Shown here: in pieces, positions 55,337 through 63,840 of the stretch
How positions within the stretch are numbered: the first letter of the stretch is position 1
Layout: each line of letters begins with the position of its first letter
Source of the DNA: Saccharopolyspora phatthalungensis
GTDB lineage: Bacteria > Actinomycetota > Actinomycetes > Mycobacteriales > Pseudonocardiaceae
NCBI RefSeq assembly: GCF_014203395.1
Contig: NZ_JACHIW010000001.1
Coordinates: 1,426,001-1,490,000 of the forward strand
DNA length: 64,000 nucleotides
Direction: 5' to 3'
The notes under the pieces: generated by a model
What the model saw: only the letters and a program-made list of their open reading frames with translations
The model's database searches: none
What the model was told of the DNA's origin: nothing
Program-made: the position numbers and the translations under genes

Positions 55337-55368
55337 GGGCCCCGGTCTCCCGCAGGAGGCCGGGGCCC
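55337..55368 (-). terminator. hairpin in the convergent sodA/MFS gap
   Basis: GGGCCCCGG (55337-55345) and CCGGGGCCC (55360-55368) pair perfectly around a 14-nt loop, about 55 bp after the minus-strand MFS stop. There is no U-tract, so termination is likely but not certain. Confidence 0.55.
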
Positions 55369-55416
55369 GATCTGTTCCCGAACTGACTGCCGCTCCCACC
55401 ACGAAGCGGACTGAAT

Positions 55417-55435
55417 TTAGGTTAGCCTAACCTGT
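55417..55435. promoter_or_regulatory. IdeR/DtxR iron box
   Basis: TTAGGTTAGCCTAACCTGT matches the 19-bp IdeR/DtxR consensus TWAGGTWAGSCTWACCTWA at 17 positions, including a perfect 15-bp palindrome AGGTTAGCCTAACCT (55419-55433). It spans the MFS stop codon rather than a promoter, so the gene it would control is unclear. Confidence 0.75.
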
Positions 55436-56753
55436 CGGATCGGGCAACCCCTCGCCTTCGCCACGCCAGCACGGCGGCCCCGGCGAGCGCGGCGGCCAGT
55501 GACGCGAGCCCGCCAAGCAAGATCGGCCACCGCGGCCCGAACACCTCGGCAATCCACCCGGAAGCCAGTCCGCCCAACGGTTTTCCGCCCAGGAACAGCA
55601 GCATGTACAGGCCCATGACCCGGCCGCGCATGGTGGGATCCACGGCCAGCTGGACGGTCGAATTCGCGCTTGTGTTGAACGTCATAACGGCGATCCCGAC
55701 CGGGACCAGCGCCGCGGCGAACAGCGCGTAGGTCGGCATCAGCGCGGCCGCCGCCTCCAGCACGCCGAAAACGGCCGCGCCCGACAGCATCAACCGCAGC
55801 CTCGGCTGCCCGCGACCACTGCGCCGAGCCGCCAGCGCCGCTCCGGTCAACGTCCCGACCGCGAGCATGGTGATCAGCAGGCCGTAGCCGTCGGCATCCC
55901 GCCCGAAGACGTTGCGCGCCATCACCGCGAAGGTGCTCTCGAAGTTCATCCCGAAGGTGCCGATGCAGAACACCAGTACCATGACGACGATCAGATCCGG
56001 CCGCCCGCGCACGTAGCGCAGCCCGGCGCGCAGTTGGCCCCGTTCCTTCGGCGGCGGCTTAGCCCGGTGCAGCGCCGCCGGATTCATCAATGCCAGCCCG
56101 GCGACCACGGCGACCGAGCTGAGCCCGTTGGCCAGGAAAACCCAGCCGGTGCCGATCGCGGTGATCAGCGCCCCGGCGATGGCCGGGCCGACGATGCGGG
56201 CCAGGTTGAAGGTCATCGAGTTCAGCGCGACGGCGTTGGTGAGCTGCGCGGGCCCGACCATCTCGACGACGAACGACTGCCGCACCGGGGCGTCGACGGC
56301 CGCGAAGCATCCGAGCACGAAACACAGCACGTAGACATGCCACAGCACCACGGCACCGGTGACATCGAGCAGTCCCAGCATGAGGCCGCAAGCGCCGAGC
56401 GCGCTCTGGGTGGCGATCAGCATGCGCCGTTTGTCGAAGCGATCGGCGAAGACGCCCGCCCAGAGCGTCAGCAGCAGCGTCGGGATGAACTGCAGTGCGA
56501 CCGCCACGCCGAGCGCGGCCGGACTGCCACCGGAGAGCTCCAGCACCAGCCAGTCCTGCGCCGCGCGCTGCATCCATGTGCCGGTCAGCGATACGACCTG
56601 GCCGGAGGCGTAATAGCGGTAGTTGCGCTCCCGCAGCGACCGGAACATGCCGCCGCCGGTGTCGACCGAACCGTCCGATGTGGACCTTGGAAGGTGGTTG
56701 ACCGGATCCCCACTCGGGTCTGTTCCCGCGCGAGATGCGGACTGGTCAACCAC
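55422..56753 (-). CDS. MFS exporter, MFS_3 (EntS-like) branch
   Basis: A 443-residue transporter from GTG 56753 with 12 TM helices. After a hydrophilic 35-residue N-terminus it shows FRSLRERNYRYYASGQVVSL and GTWMQRAAQDWLVLELSGGS, the signature of MFS_3 exporters that include enterobactin exporter EntS and many drug pumps. The loop 2-3 motif is GVFADRFDKRRML. It is transcribed with the MarR gene upstream (33 bp gap), a classical regulator-pump pair. An iron box overlaps its stop codon. The substrate could be a siderophore or an antibiotic. Confidence 0.88.
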   Translation of the reverse strand: MVDQSASRAGTDPSGDPVNHLPRSTSDGSVDTGGGMFRSLRERNYRYYASGQVVSLTGTWMQRAAQDWLVLELSGGSPAALGVAVALQFIPTLLLTLWAGVFADRFDKRRMLIATQSALGACGLMLGLLDVTGAVVLWHVYVLCFVLGCFAAVDAPVRQSFVVEMVGPAQLTNAVALNSMTFNLARIVGPAIAGALITAIGTGWVFLANGLSSVAVVAGLALMNPAALHRAKPPPKERGQLRAGLRYVRGRPDLIVVMVLVFCIGTFGMNFESTFAVMARNVFGRDADGYGLLITMLAVGTLTGAALAARRSGRGQPRLRLMLSGAAVFGVLEAAAALMPTYALFAAALVPVGIAVMTFNTSANSTVQLAVDPTMRGRVMGLYMLLFLGGKPLGGLASGWIAEVFGPRWPILLGGLASLAAALAGAAVLAWRRRGVARSDRLG

Positions 56754-56785
56754 GCTCCTGCGGACCGCCTTTCAGTACCGGTCGG

Positions 56786-57220
56786 TCATCGACTCGCCAG
56801 CCGGTCGATGATCTCGGCGGCCTGGCACAGCACCCGGCGGTCGTCTTCGGACAGATCCGCGAGCTGCTGGTCCAGCCAGCGCTCCCGGATCGAGACCTCC
56901 TCGTCGACGCGGGCCTGACCGGCCTCGGTCAGTTCCACGATGGCCTGCCGGCCATCGGTGGGATGCGCCCGGCGAGCGACCAGACCGGCGTCTTCCAGGG
57001 CGGCGATCACCCTGGTCATCGACGGCGGCTGGACGCCTTCTCGGGCCGCCAGCTCGCCCGGCGTCATCGCGCCGGTCTTGTGTAGACAAGACAGCGCCGA
57101 CAGCTGGGACAGCGTGATCTTCGAGTCGTTGCTCTGCGCGCGCAGCCGCCGGTTCAGGCGAACGACTGCGAGCCGCAGCCGACTCGCCAGGGTGCGCTCG
57201 CGCTCCGCGATTTCGGACAC
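56786..57220 (-). CDS. MarR-family transcriptional regulator
   Basis: A 144-residue MarR protein from GTG 57220. The winged helix-turn-helix is present: ITLSQLSALSCLHKTGAMTP, GELAAREGVQPPSMTRVIAA, LEDAGLVARRAHPTDGRQA, the wing with DxRxx. It resembles mycobacterial Rv0880 in place and size. It probably represses its own operon with the MFS exporter, releasing on binding a small phenolic or drug ligand. The palindrome TAGTCTACCAAACTA ends at 57240, only a few bases from the start codon. Confidence 0.92.
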   Translation of the reverse strand: MSEIAERERTLASRLRLAVVRLNRRLRAQSNDSKITLSQLSALSCLHKTGAMTPGELAAREGVQPPSMTRVIAALEDAGLVARRAHPTDGRQAIVELTEAGQARVDEEVSIRERWLDQQLADLSEDDRRVLCQAAEIIDRLASR

Positions 57221-57225
57221 GTCGT

Positions 57226-57240
57226 TAGTCTACCAAACTA
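57226..57240. promoter_or_regulatory. probable MarR operator
   Basis: TAGTCTACCAAACTA is an imperfect palindrome (TAGTYT-ACC-AAACTA) 6 bp upstream of the MarR GTG, in the right position for autorepression by a MarR protein, whose operators often carry TTTG/CAAA-type half-sites. Confidence 0.55.
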
Positions 57241-57360
57241 TCTCAGGGAATCGGACAAACTGATCAAGGGGATCAGTAGCCGTCCACCCTAGTCAGGCGG
57301 CAGCCCCGGTTCCGGGATCGCAATCCAATCGACGCAGTACCCGAACGGCGCCGGATCAGG

Positions 57361-58824
57361 TCAGACGCCGAAAAGCACACTCAGCGGGCCGGAGCAGAAG
57401 TAGAGCACGAATGCCGCCGAGACGCCCCACATAAGCGGGTGGACCGTGCGGGCCCGGCCGGTGAACACCTGCAGCAGCACGTAGCTGATGAAGCCCGCGC
57501 CGATGCCGTTGGCGATCGAGTACGTGAACGGCATGACCACGATCGTCAGGAACGCGGGCAGCGCGATGCTGAAGTCCGACAGGTCGATCTGCCGGATCTG
57601 GGTGAGCATCATCGCCCCGACCACCACCAGCGCCGGGGCCGCCGCCTCGACCGGAATGACCTGGTAGAGCGGGGTGAAGAACATCGCCGCCAGGAACAGC
57701 AGCCCGGTGATCACGTTCGCCAACCCGGTGCGCGCACCCTCCGCGATGCCGGAGGCGGACTCCACGAACACGGTGTTGGAGCTCGCCGAACCCAACCCGC
57801 CGGCGACCGCGCCGACGCCCTCGACGGCCAGCGCCTTGCCGATGTCCGGCAGGTTGCCGTCCTTGTCGGCTAGGCCGGCTTCCTTACCGAGACCAGTCAT
57901 GGTGCCCATCGCGTCGAAGAAGTTGGCCAACACCAGCGTGAACACCAGCAGCACGCAGGCCAGCGCGGGCAGCCGGGTCCACGCGCCGAAGGAGACGTCG
58001 CCGACCAACGACAGGTCCGGCAAGCCGACGATTTTCGCTGGCACCGCCGGATAGCCCAGGTTCCAGCCGTAAGGATTGGTTCCCTCCGACGGGCCCACCC
58101 GGAAGACCGACTCGACGACGATCGCCAGCACCGTAGTGACCGCCACACTGATCAGGATCGAGCCGCGCACTTTCCGGGCCACCAGCACCGAGGTGAGGAT
58201 CAGCCCGAACACGAACACCGCGGTCGGCCACGAGGCGATCGAGCCGTCGATGCCCAGCTCGACCGGCACCGTGGTGTTGGCGGCATCCGGCAGCCGCCGG
58301 ACGAACCCGGAATCGACCAGGCCGACGAAGGAGATGAACACGCCGACGCCGACCGCGATCGCGGCCTTGAGCTCCGGCGGCACCGCGTTGAACACCGCCG
58401 TCCGGAAACCGGTGGCGACCAGGATCAGGATGATGATGCCGTCCACCACCACCAGGCCCATCGCCTCCGGCCAGGTCACCTGCGGCGCGATGGTCACCGC
58501 CAGCAGCGTGTTGATGCCGAGCCCGGCCGCGATCGCGAAGGGATAGTTGGCGATCAGTCCGAACAGGATCGTCATCACGCCGGCGACCAGCGCGGTGCTC
58601 GCCGCGACCTGCGAGACCGGCAAGATGGCCCCGAGCACGTCGCGCTTGGCCCCGGCATCCTCGGCGGAAAAGCTGCCGAGGATCAGCGGGTTGAGCACGA
58701 TGATGTAGGCGACCGTGACGAAGGTGACCACACCGCCGCGCAATTCCCGCCCGATGCTGGACCCGCGATCGGTGATCTTGAAGTGCCGGTCCAGCAACGA
58801 CTTCTTGACGTCTCGATCCACCAT
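57361..58824 (-). CDS. NCS2 purine permease (guanine/hypoxanthine type)
   Basis: A 487-residue permease from ATG 58824 with about 13 TM helices. It matches the AzgA/PbuG/GhxP branch: VAYIIVLNPLIL near the N-terminus, GLGINTLLAVTIA, NFFDAMGTMTGLGKEAGL, and SSNTVFVESASGIAEGARTG, the family's central motif. It imports adenine, guanine or hypoxanthine with protons. The frame is open upstream but MVDRDVKKSLLDRHFKI is the usual start. It is divergent from the DUF2530 gene and unrelated to the MarR operon on its left. Confidence 0.92.
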   Translation of the reverse strand: MVDRDVKKSLLDRHFKITDRGSSIGRELRGGVVTFVTVAYIIVLNPLILGSFSAEDAGAKRDVLGAILPVSQVAASTALVAGVMTILFGLIANYPFAIAAGLGINTLLAVTIAPQVTWPEAMGLVVVDGIIILILVATGFRTAVFNAVPPELKAAIAVGVGVFISFVGLVDSGFVRRLPDAANTTVPVELGIDGSIASWPTAVFVFGLILTSVLVARKVRGSILISVAVTTVLAIVVESVFRVGPSEGTNPYGWNLGYPAVPAKIVGLPDLSLVGDVSFGAWTRLPALACVLLVFTLVLANFFDAMGTMTGLGKEAGLADKDGNLPDIGKALAVEGVGAVAGGLGSASSNTVFVESASGIAEGARTGLANVITGLLFLAAMFFTPLYQVIPVEAAAPALVVVGAMMLTQIRQIDLSDFSIALPAFLTIVVMPFTYSIANGIGAGFISYVLLQVFTGRARTVHPLMWGVSAAFVLYFCSGPLSVLFGV

Positions 58825-58884
58825 CAGTGCTTCCCGATCACGGTGCCTGCGCGCGCATTCTTTACCGGGAGTAGCCTGCCTGAC

Positions 58885-59181
58885 GTGGCACAGGACAACG
58901 AACCCGCCCCCTCGGCACCGGGCCACCGACAGGTCCCGCCGCTGCCGCGCGGGCTGGCGGACCCGACGCCGGTCGTGCTGGTCGGCACCGGCCTGTGGCT
59001 CGCCGGGTTGGTCCTGTTCGGCATCCGCGACTGGGCCGGCGGCTGGGACATCCAGTTCTGGACCTGCCTGGCCGGCGCCGCGCTCGGCATCCTCGGCTAC
59101 GGCGTGTTCCGCTGGCAGCGCTCGGCGGCCCGCCGGGGCTCCCGCGGCGCCTGGCAGGGCCTGTCCGGGCTCGACGGCTGA
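58885..59181 (+). CDS. DUF2530 membrane protein
   Basis: A 98-residue protein from GTG 58885. After a hydrophilic start (AQDNEPAPSAPGHRQVPPLP) come two TM helices (PVVLVGTGLWLAGLVLFGI and FWTCLAGAALGILGYGVF) and a basic tail (RWQRSAARRGSRGA). This is the DUF2530 family, equivalent to mycobacterial Rv0879c as I recall. Function unknown. It is upstream of the EspG gene, 101 bp before it. Confidence 0.82.
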   Translation: MAQDNEPAPSAPGHRQVPPLPRGLADPTPVVLVGTGLWLAGLVLFGIRDWAGGWDIQFWTCLAGAALGILGYGVFRWQRSAARRGSRGAWQGLSGLDG

Positions 59182-59282
59182 GGTTGCCGAATCCCGGTCC
59201 GTACCCTCGCGCGACCCGTTAGTCTGCACAGTTGACGCCAGTACCGACGCGCAACTTGAACCTAAGCGGGAGCGCAGCACCA

Positions 59283-60074
59283 GTGCCCAAGCTCGATGTC
59301 GACCGACTCGAATTCGCGATCCTGGCCGAACGCGCCGGGCTCAGCAGGATCCCGATGATCGCGTCGTACAGCAACTACGGGACGACCGTCAAGGACATGC
59401 CACGCGAGTTCGAGGCGGCCGAGCAGCGGGTCCGCGATCGCGGGCTGATCAACCCCGGCGGCGTCAACGACCGGGTTATGGAGCTGCTGGGCATCTACCC
59501 GCACGCGGCGGTCGAGTACGATCTGCGGTTCTCCTCGAACAAGGGCACCGAGCTGCGGGTCGCGGTGTCCAAGGCGCGCAAGACCGCAGTGCGCACCGTC
59601 GTCGACGGCGACCGGATCATCCTGGAGCCGGTGCACCCCAACGACGTGATCCCGGCGCTGGTGTCGGTACTGCCCGAACACCCGCCCGCGCGAATCCGCC
59701 CGCCGCTGAGCGTCGACCTCGCCGAGATGCGCGCCGCGATGACCGAGGTGCGCCGCCGCGGCGACGAGGACCCGCAAGCGATCGAGCACACCCTGCGCGC
59801 TCGCGGCGTGAACATCGCCAGCTTCCGCAAGATGACGCAGCTCCTGGACGGCCCCCGGCTGGGCCTCGGCGAGGTGGGCGTCACGATCTGGGACGACCGA
59901 CGCAAGGAGTTCCGGGGCGATCAGACGCTCCGCATCATCGACCTGCAGGTCGGCCGCACGGCGGTCTACAACAGCGGCGCGCAACGCATGTTCGCCGGAG
60001 CGGACATGAGCACCTTCACCCGAGTGCTCGGCGAGCTGACGACCAAGACCCAGCGCGAAGCCGCCTGGCGGTAG
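59283..60074 (+). CDS. ESX secretion-associated protein EspG
   Basis: A 263-residue EspG-family chaperone. GTG 59283 is used, behind GGGAG about 10 bp upstream; the open frame extends to a TTG at 59232. Typical features are the alternating strand pattern, RDRGLINPGGVNDRVMELLG and the C-terminal GGVTIWDDRRKEF/RIIDLQVGRTAVYNSG-like segment. EspG binds the tip of PE-PPE-type substrates in the cytosol and delivers them to the type VII (ESX) machine. It is followed by the substrate-like genes below. No core machine genes (eccB, eccC, eccD, mycP) are in the window. Confidence 0.85.
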   Translation: MPKLDVDRLEFAILAERAGLSRIPMIASYSNYGTTVKDMPREFEAAEQRVRDRGLINPGGVNDRVMELLGIYPHAAVEYDLRFSSNKGTELRVAVSKARKTAVRTVVDGDRIILEPVHPNDVIPALVSVLPEHPPARIRPPLSVDLAEMRAAMTEVRRRGDEDPQAIEHTLRARGVNIASFRKMTQLLDGPRLGLGEVGVTIWDDRRKEFRGDQTLRIIDLQVGRTAVYNSGAQRMFAGADMSTFTRVLGELTTKTQREAAWR

Positions 60075-60219
60075 CCTGCAACTCCGCCAAATGGACTAAT
60101 CCGACGAGTCGCCGGGAACGGATCGGCCTCGAACATCGTCACATTCGTGCGCGGACGGGCAACCATTTGGCAAGCTAAGCGCGACGCGCACCCGATCTAG
60201 CAGGCAAGGGGGTACTGAG

Positions 60220-60621
60220 GTGGCATTCTTCGACGGCGTCGTTGACGCGTGGCAAGACATCACACGCAAGGCGACGATCCACACGGCGATCAACTCAGGC
60301 GGCACCGCGAAGGCGGCGTCCTTCTCGGTCGACATCGAGCAGATCCCGGGGCTGATCGCGGAATACGAGAAGGCCCGGGACAAGCTCAGCGACATCCTGA
60401 TGACGGCTCAAGACCTGCGGTACATCAAGGGACCGGGCGAAGATGACGTCAGCCAGAAGTTGGCGAAGGCGCTTGGGGAAATGGCCGGTGACGGCGAGGG
60501 CTGCCTTTCCTGGGCCGTCAACGACGCACGTAATCGTATCCAGGCTCAGATCGACCAGCTGAAGGCTGCTCAGGGCACCTACCAGAACACCGACGAAGCC
60601 GCTACGGCGCGCCAGGTTTAA
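60220..60621 (+). CDS. EspC-like type VII secretion substrate
   Basis: A 133-residue protein from GTG 60220, behind AAGGGGG. It is helical: AKAASFSVDIEQIPGLIAEY then EKARDKLSDILMTAQDLRY, a long second helix, and a C-terminal YQNTDEAATARQV holding the YxxxD secretion signal. This fits EspC-family ESX substrates. In Pseudonocardiaceae such genes often sit between EspG and DUF3558/PPE genes. It probably pairs with the PPE-like protein at 61255, replacing the PE role. Confidence 0.78.
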   Translation: MAFFDGVVDAWQDITRKATIHTAINSGGTAKAASFSVDIEQIPGLIAEYEKARDKLSDILMTAQDLRYIKGPGEDDVSQKLAKALGEMAGDGEGCLSWAVNDARNRIQAQIDQLKAAQGTYQNTDEAATARQV

Positions 60622-60634
60622 AGGAAGATCTCAC

Positions 60635-61210
60635 TTGCTACGCCGCGCAACTTTCACCGCCGTCACCCTCCTTTGGGTCCTGGGGGCATCAGCATGCGCT
60701 CCGGGCTCGCCGGAGACGCCGAGTTCGACCACCAGCGAGGCGGCCCCCACAACCTCCGCAGTTCCCAAGGTCGAGAACCCGAAGAACCTAAAATCGATCA
60801 CTGATGCTTGCCAGCTGCTGACACAAGACCAGCTTTCACAGCTCGGCGGTGGGACAGACGCGAGGCCACCGCAGGGCGAGACCTCCGCGCTGGGCGAACC
60901 AAAGTGCAATTGGCGAAACAACGCGTTCTCAACCGCTGTCACGATCAATACGAAACACGGCGGCTTGACCGAGATCACCAAAATCGCAGAGTCCAGCGAC
61001 AACTTCAAGCCGACCCAAGTCGACGGTTACCAGGGTGCACGGGTTGACGAGCAGAGCGCTCTGTGCCGGGTAGAGATCGCAATCGCGGATGACCAGAGCG
61101 TGGCGATCAACTACTTCAGAAACTCAGGCGGCAAGCCGGAGATGAACGACCCATGTGGCTTCGCCGAGAAGATCACCAGTGAAGTCCTCAAGAACATCCC
61201 GGATGCCTGA
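60635..61210 (+). CDS. DUF3558 lipoprotein
   Basis: A 191-residue lipoprotein starting with TTG 60635 (AAAGGAAG at the right distance). The lipobox LGASAC puts the modified Cys near residue 21. A Ser/Thr/Pro linker follows, then DUF3558: DACQLLTQDQLSQLGGGTDA, EPKCNWRN, and CRVEIAIADDQSVAI, with paired cysteines. DUF3558 lipoproteins accompany ESX substrate genes in this order of bacteria. It probably stands on the outer face of the membrane. Confidence 0.85.
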   Translation: MLRRATFTAVTLLWVLGASACAPGSPETPSSTTSEAAPTTSAVPKVENPKNLKSITDACQLLTQDQLSQLGGGTDARPPQGETSALGEPKCNWRNNAFSTAVTINTKHGGLTEITKIAESSDNFKPTQVDGYQGARVDEQSALCRVEIAIADDQSVAINYFRNSGGKPEMNDPCGFAEKITSEVLKNIPDA

Positions 61211-61254
61211 TCGCGTCCGCGTACCACGACCATAACCAACAAGGGGGTGTGATC

Positions 61255-62484
61255 ATGGTTTTACCGCTCATCATCGGGGGGTACTTGCTCACACGTGAAT
61301 CGGACCGTGGCAACACGGACGAGATCATGCAGCAGGTCGGCTTCAACCACCCGGAGAAGTACAAGCAGATTCACGAGGGCAAAGGCCCGACCGAGCTGAC
61401 AAACGCCGTATCCGCATGGAAAACGAATATCGGCGGTCAGTTCGACGAGGTCCACTCGATCCTCGACGGTGCGAACAAGAAGGCCAATCTGGCGTGGACC
61501 GGTCAGGCTGCGGAAGAACACGGCACCTCGCTGCAGCCCATGGCGCAGTTCATTGACGACGCCAAGACCGTCTCGGCGTCCGTCGGAGACTCGGCGGGGC
61601 AACAGGTCGACAACTACTTCACCGTCAAAAACAGCATGCCCCCGCCGGTGAAGGTCGATGCGACCGACAACCTGCTGGAGAAGGGCGGCGCTTGGCTGAT
61701 CGGTGGCGAGACGGACCTGCAGAAGCAGGAGCGCGAGGCTACCGAGAAGGCCCAGGAAGCCAAGCGGTACTACGACAACTACAGCGAGAGCACTTCGAAC
61801 GTCTCGCAGAACCTAGCGTTCTACCCGAAGGCCCCGGAAATGGCCTACGCCCCGGGTTCGGAGAACAGCACGGGGACGAATCCGACGGTCGGCAGCATGC
61901 CGACCGGTTCCGGCATCCCCGGCGGTGGCAGCTCTCACGGTGGCAGCAGCACTCACGGTGGCGGTAGCACCGGTACCGGTGACTACAGCGGCGGTTCCAG
62001 TTCGTCGACTCCGGCGCAGAGCGGTTCGCAGTGGTCTGCGCCGCCGGCTGGCACTAGTAGCACCGGGCTGCCCGGTGGCGGTCCTGGTACCGGTGTTCCT
62101 GCTGGAACAGGGCCGGGCACCGGCGCTCCGACCGGCGGGTTCGCTGGCTTCGCTGGAGGTCTTGGTGCTGGCGCTGGCGCGGGTGGTCTTGGTGCCGGTG
62201 GCCGCGGTTTGGGTGCTGGCGGCGCTGGTCGCGGCGCGGGTATGGGCGCTGGCGGGCGTGCCGGTCTTGGCGGCCCCGGCTCGGGCGCTAGCGGAGCCGG
62301 TGGCGCTGCTGGCGCGGGCGGCCGTGGCGGCGCAGGCGGTATGGGAGCCGGTGCCGGTGGCCGTGGCCAGGGCAAGCAGGGCGAGGAAGACCAGGAACAC
62401 GAGAACAAGTACATGGTCGACACGGACGAAGCGTGGGACGACCTCGGCCTGCCCAGGGTCGCCCCGCCGGTCTTCGGCGAGTGA
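61255..62484 (+). CDS. PPE-like type VII substrate with Gly/Ala-rich tail
   Basis: A 409-residue protein; ATG 61255 is preferred over GTG 61249 because of AAGGGGG spacing. The N-terminal 190 residues are helical and contain KANLAWTGQAAEEHGTSL, a WxG turn as in PPE/WXG proteins, though no Pro-Pro-Glu start. Residues 200-370 are Ser/Thr/Gly and then Gly/Ala-rich low-complexity repeats, followed by an acidic end DEAWDDLGLPRVAPPVFGE. It is probably secreted by ESX with the EspC-like protein. A GC hairpin follows the stop. Confidence 0.8.
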   Translation: MVLPLIIGGYLLTRESDRGNTDEIMQQVGFNHPEKYKQIHEGKGPTELTNAVSAWKTNIGGQFDEVHSILDGANKKANLAWTGQAAEEHGTSLQPMAQFIDDAKTVSASVGDSAGQQVDNYFTVKNSMPPPVKVDATDNLLEKGGAWLIGGETDLQKQEREATEKAQEAKRYYDNYSESTSNVSQNLAFYPKAPEMAYAPGSENSTGTNPTVGSMPTGSGIPGGGSSHGGSSTHGGGSTGTGDYSGGSSSSTPAQSGSQWSAPPAGTSSTGLPGGGPGTGVPAGTGPGTGAPTGGFAGFAGGLGAGAGAGGLGAGGRGLGAGGAGRGAGMGAGGRAGLGGPGSGASGAGGAAGAGGRGGAGGMGAGAGGRGQGKQGEEDQEHENKYMVDTDEAWDDLGLPRVAPPVFGE

Positions 62485-62517
62485 CCAACACCAGCCGAAG
62501 TCGGCTGTAAGCAGACT

Positions 62518-62544
62518 GGCCGCGCACCAACCCGGTGCGCGGCC
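62518..62544. terminator. bidirectional terminator between the PPE-like gene and its convergent neighbour
   Basis: GGCCGCGCACC (62518-62528) and GGTGCGCGGCC (62534-62544) form a perfect 11-bp stem; TGTTTCG follows on the plus strand. It lies 7 bp from the 3' end of the minus-strand gene at 62552. Confidence 0.8.
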
Positions 62545-62551
62545 TGTTTCG

Positions 62552-63358
62552 TCACTCGGAGGCTTTGCGGTAGATCTCGCCCAGAGCAGCCATCGCCCGG
62601 TCGGCCTTCGCCTGATCACCGGAGATGAAGCCGACACGGGCGATCCCAGGCATCTGCTTGTAGTCCAAAACGAGAACGTTGTTCGGTGCACCGGGAATCT
62701 CCATGATCCAACTGCGGAAGGCATCGTACTGCCCCTCGACATCGTGATCGACAATCACACGACGACCCTTGAAGTCGATGACCTCTGCTTCCGGGCTGAT
62801 GTCGGTCCAACTTTGGAAGCTCCCCGACCCGATGTAAACGTCGAACGAGATTCGCATAACCGGGCTCGGTGTTTCGTAGGAACAGATAAATCCGTTCATC
62901 ACCATCTTTCGGAAGTCCGGTCCCATGAACTGCGTCATCAGCTCGTCCGGCGGATAGGAGCACAGGTAAAGCGGCGACCACTTTGACGCAGGTGGCTGCT
63001 GCGGAAGACGATTCAGTCGCAAAACCTCGTTGAACGGCCGAGGTTCGGGCCGTGCCCATTCGGAGCAGGAACCCCCAAGCCGGTCAACCGAGGCGCATAC
63101 GTTGGTAGTTGCGGTGGGAACTGGGGGAGGATCTGCCTGAACTCGACTCGGGCTTGGCACACTTCCGACGTCGAGCAGCAACGCGAGGACCGATCCGCCG
63201 ACCACCACCACGGTAACCAGAACGGTGACTTGCACCGTAAACCACGCTCGCGATCTCCGGGGTGGAGTTTGGCCTGGCCCTGGCGGATACTGCGGCGGGT
63301 GCGGTTGCTGCGGGCAGGGCTGCTGACCTTGATTTCCTGGCCAGCCTTGGTAGGTCAC
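62552..63358 (-). CDS. membrane-anchored protein with Cys-containing outer domain, unknown
   Basis: A 268-residue protein from GTG 63358, chosen because GAGGGGAG lies 10 bp before it (ATG 63379 is the alternative). The cytoplasmic start is Gln/Pro/Gly-rich (GWPGNQGQQPCPQQPHPPQ), then one TM helix (VTVLVTVVVVGGSVLALLL), then an outer domain with paired Cys (NVCASVDRLGGSCSEW, LYLCSYPPDE, GFICSYETPSP). This resembles DUF3558-type or other ESX-linked membrane proteins by layout only. It converges on the PPE gene, suggesting a link to that locus. Confidence 0.7.
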   Translation of the reverse strand: MTYQGWPGNQGQQPCPQQPHPPQYPPGPGQTPPRRSRAWFTVQVTVLVTVVVVGGSVLALLLDVGSVPSPSRVQADPPPVPTATTNVCASVDRLGGSCSEWARPEPRPFNEVLRLNRLPQQPPASKWSPLYLCSYPPDELMTQFMGPDFRKMVMNGFICSYETPSPVMRISFDVYIGSGSFQSWTDISPEAEVIDFKGRRVIVDHDVEGQYDAFRSWIMEIPGAPNNVLVLDYKQMPGIARVGFISGDQAKADRAMAALGEIYRKASE

Positions 63359-63455
63359 TTGAACATGCTCCCCTCGCATGAATGTGCTCTCGTAGAATTC
63401 GGAGCACTCCCCCTAGAGGGCATAGGGCAGGTCCTCAAAGCCGGAAAGGTCTTCT

Positions 63456-63713
63456 TCAGCCGAAGATCCAGCCCTGCGGTATTTCGATTAGTCCACTTCG
63501 GACTTTGCTGGCACAGACGGAGCAGGTCGGGCGTCCGTCTCGGGGGCCGATGTCGCCGGGCGCCGTCATTACTCCGCAGAGCGCGATCAGCTCTGGACCT
63601 TCCCGGCGCGGGTCATCGGTTGGGATCACGTGGTTCTGGTAGCCGAAAGCCGCCCAGTAGCCAGAAGTGGTGGCAGACTCATCGGGATCGCGGTCCGTTG
63701 TTGCTCGCGTCAT
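63456..63713 (-). CDS. small zinc-ribbon-like protein
   Basis: An 85-residue protein from ATG 63713. It has GYQNHVIPTDD, ELIALCGVMTAPGDIG and PTCSVCASKVRSG, giving one His and three Cys that could bind zinc (C-x..-CxxC). It is hydrophilic and has no signal peptide. Similar small Cys proteins occur in actinobacterial accessory regions as far as I recall. The next frame to the right (from 64000) also carries a CxxC pair, hinting at a related pair of genes. Confidence 0.6.
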   Translation of the reverse strand: MTRATTDRDPDESATTSGYWAAFGYQNHVIPTDDPRREGPELIALCGVMTAPGDIGPRDGRPTCSVCASKVRSGLIEIPQGWIFG

Positions 63714-63840
63714 CGTCGTCTCTCGGTGGCGGGTTGGGCGGTGGCCGGGCGCTGGCGGGAGGGGGTTTTGTCGCGCCCGGCCACCAAGGGCCGGTAGAGG
63801 TGCGCCGGGGAAGGCACCACACCGGCCCTGCTTTGGGTGC

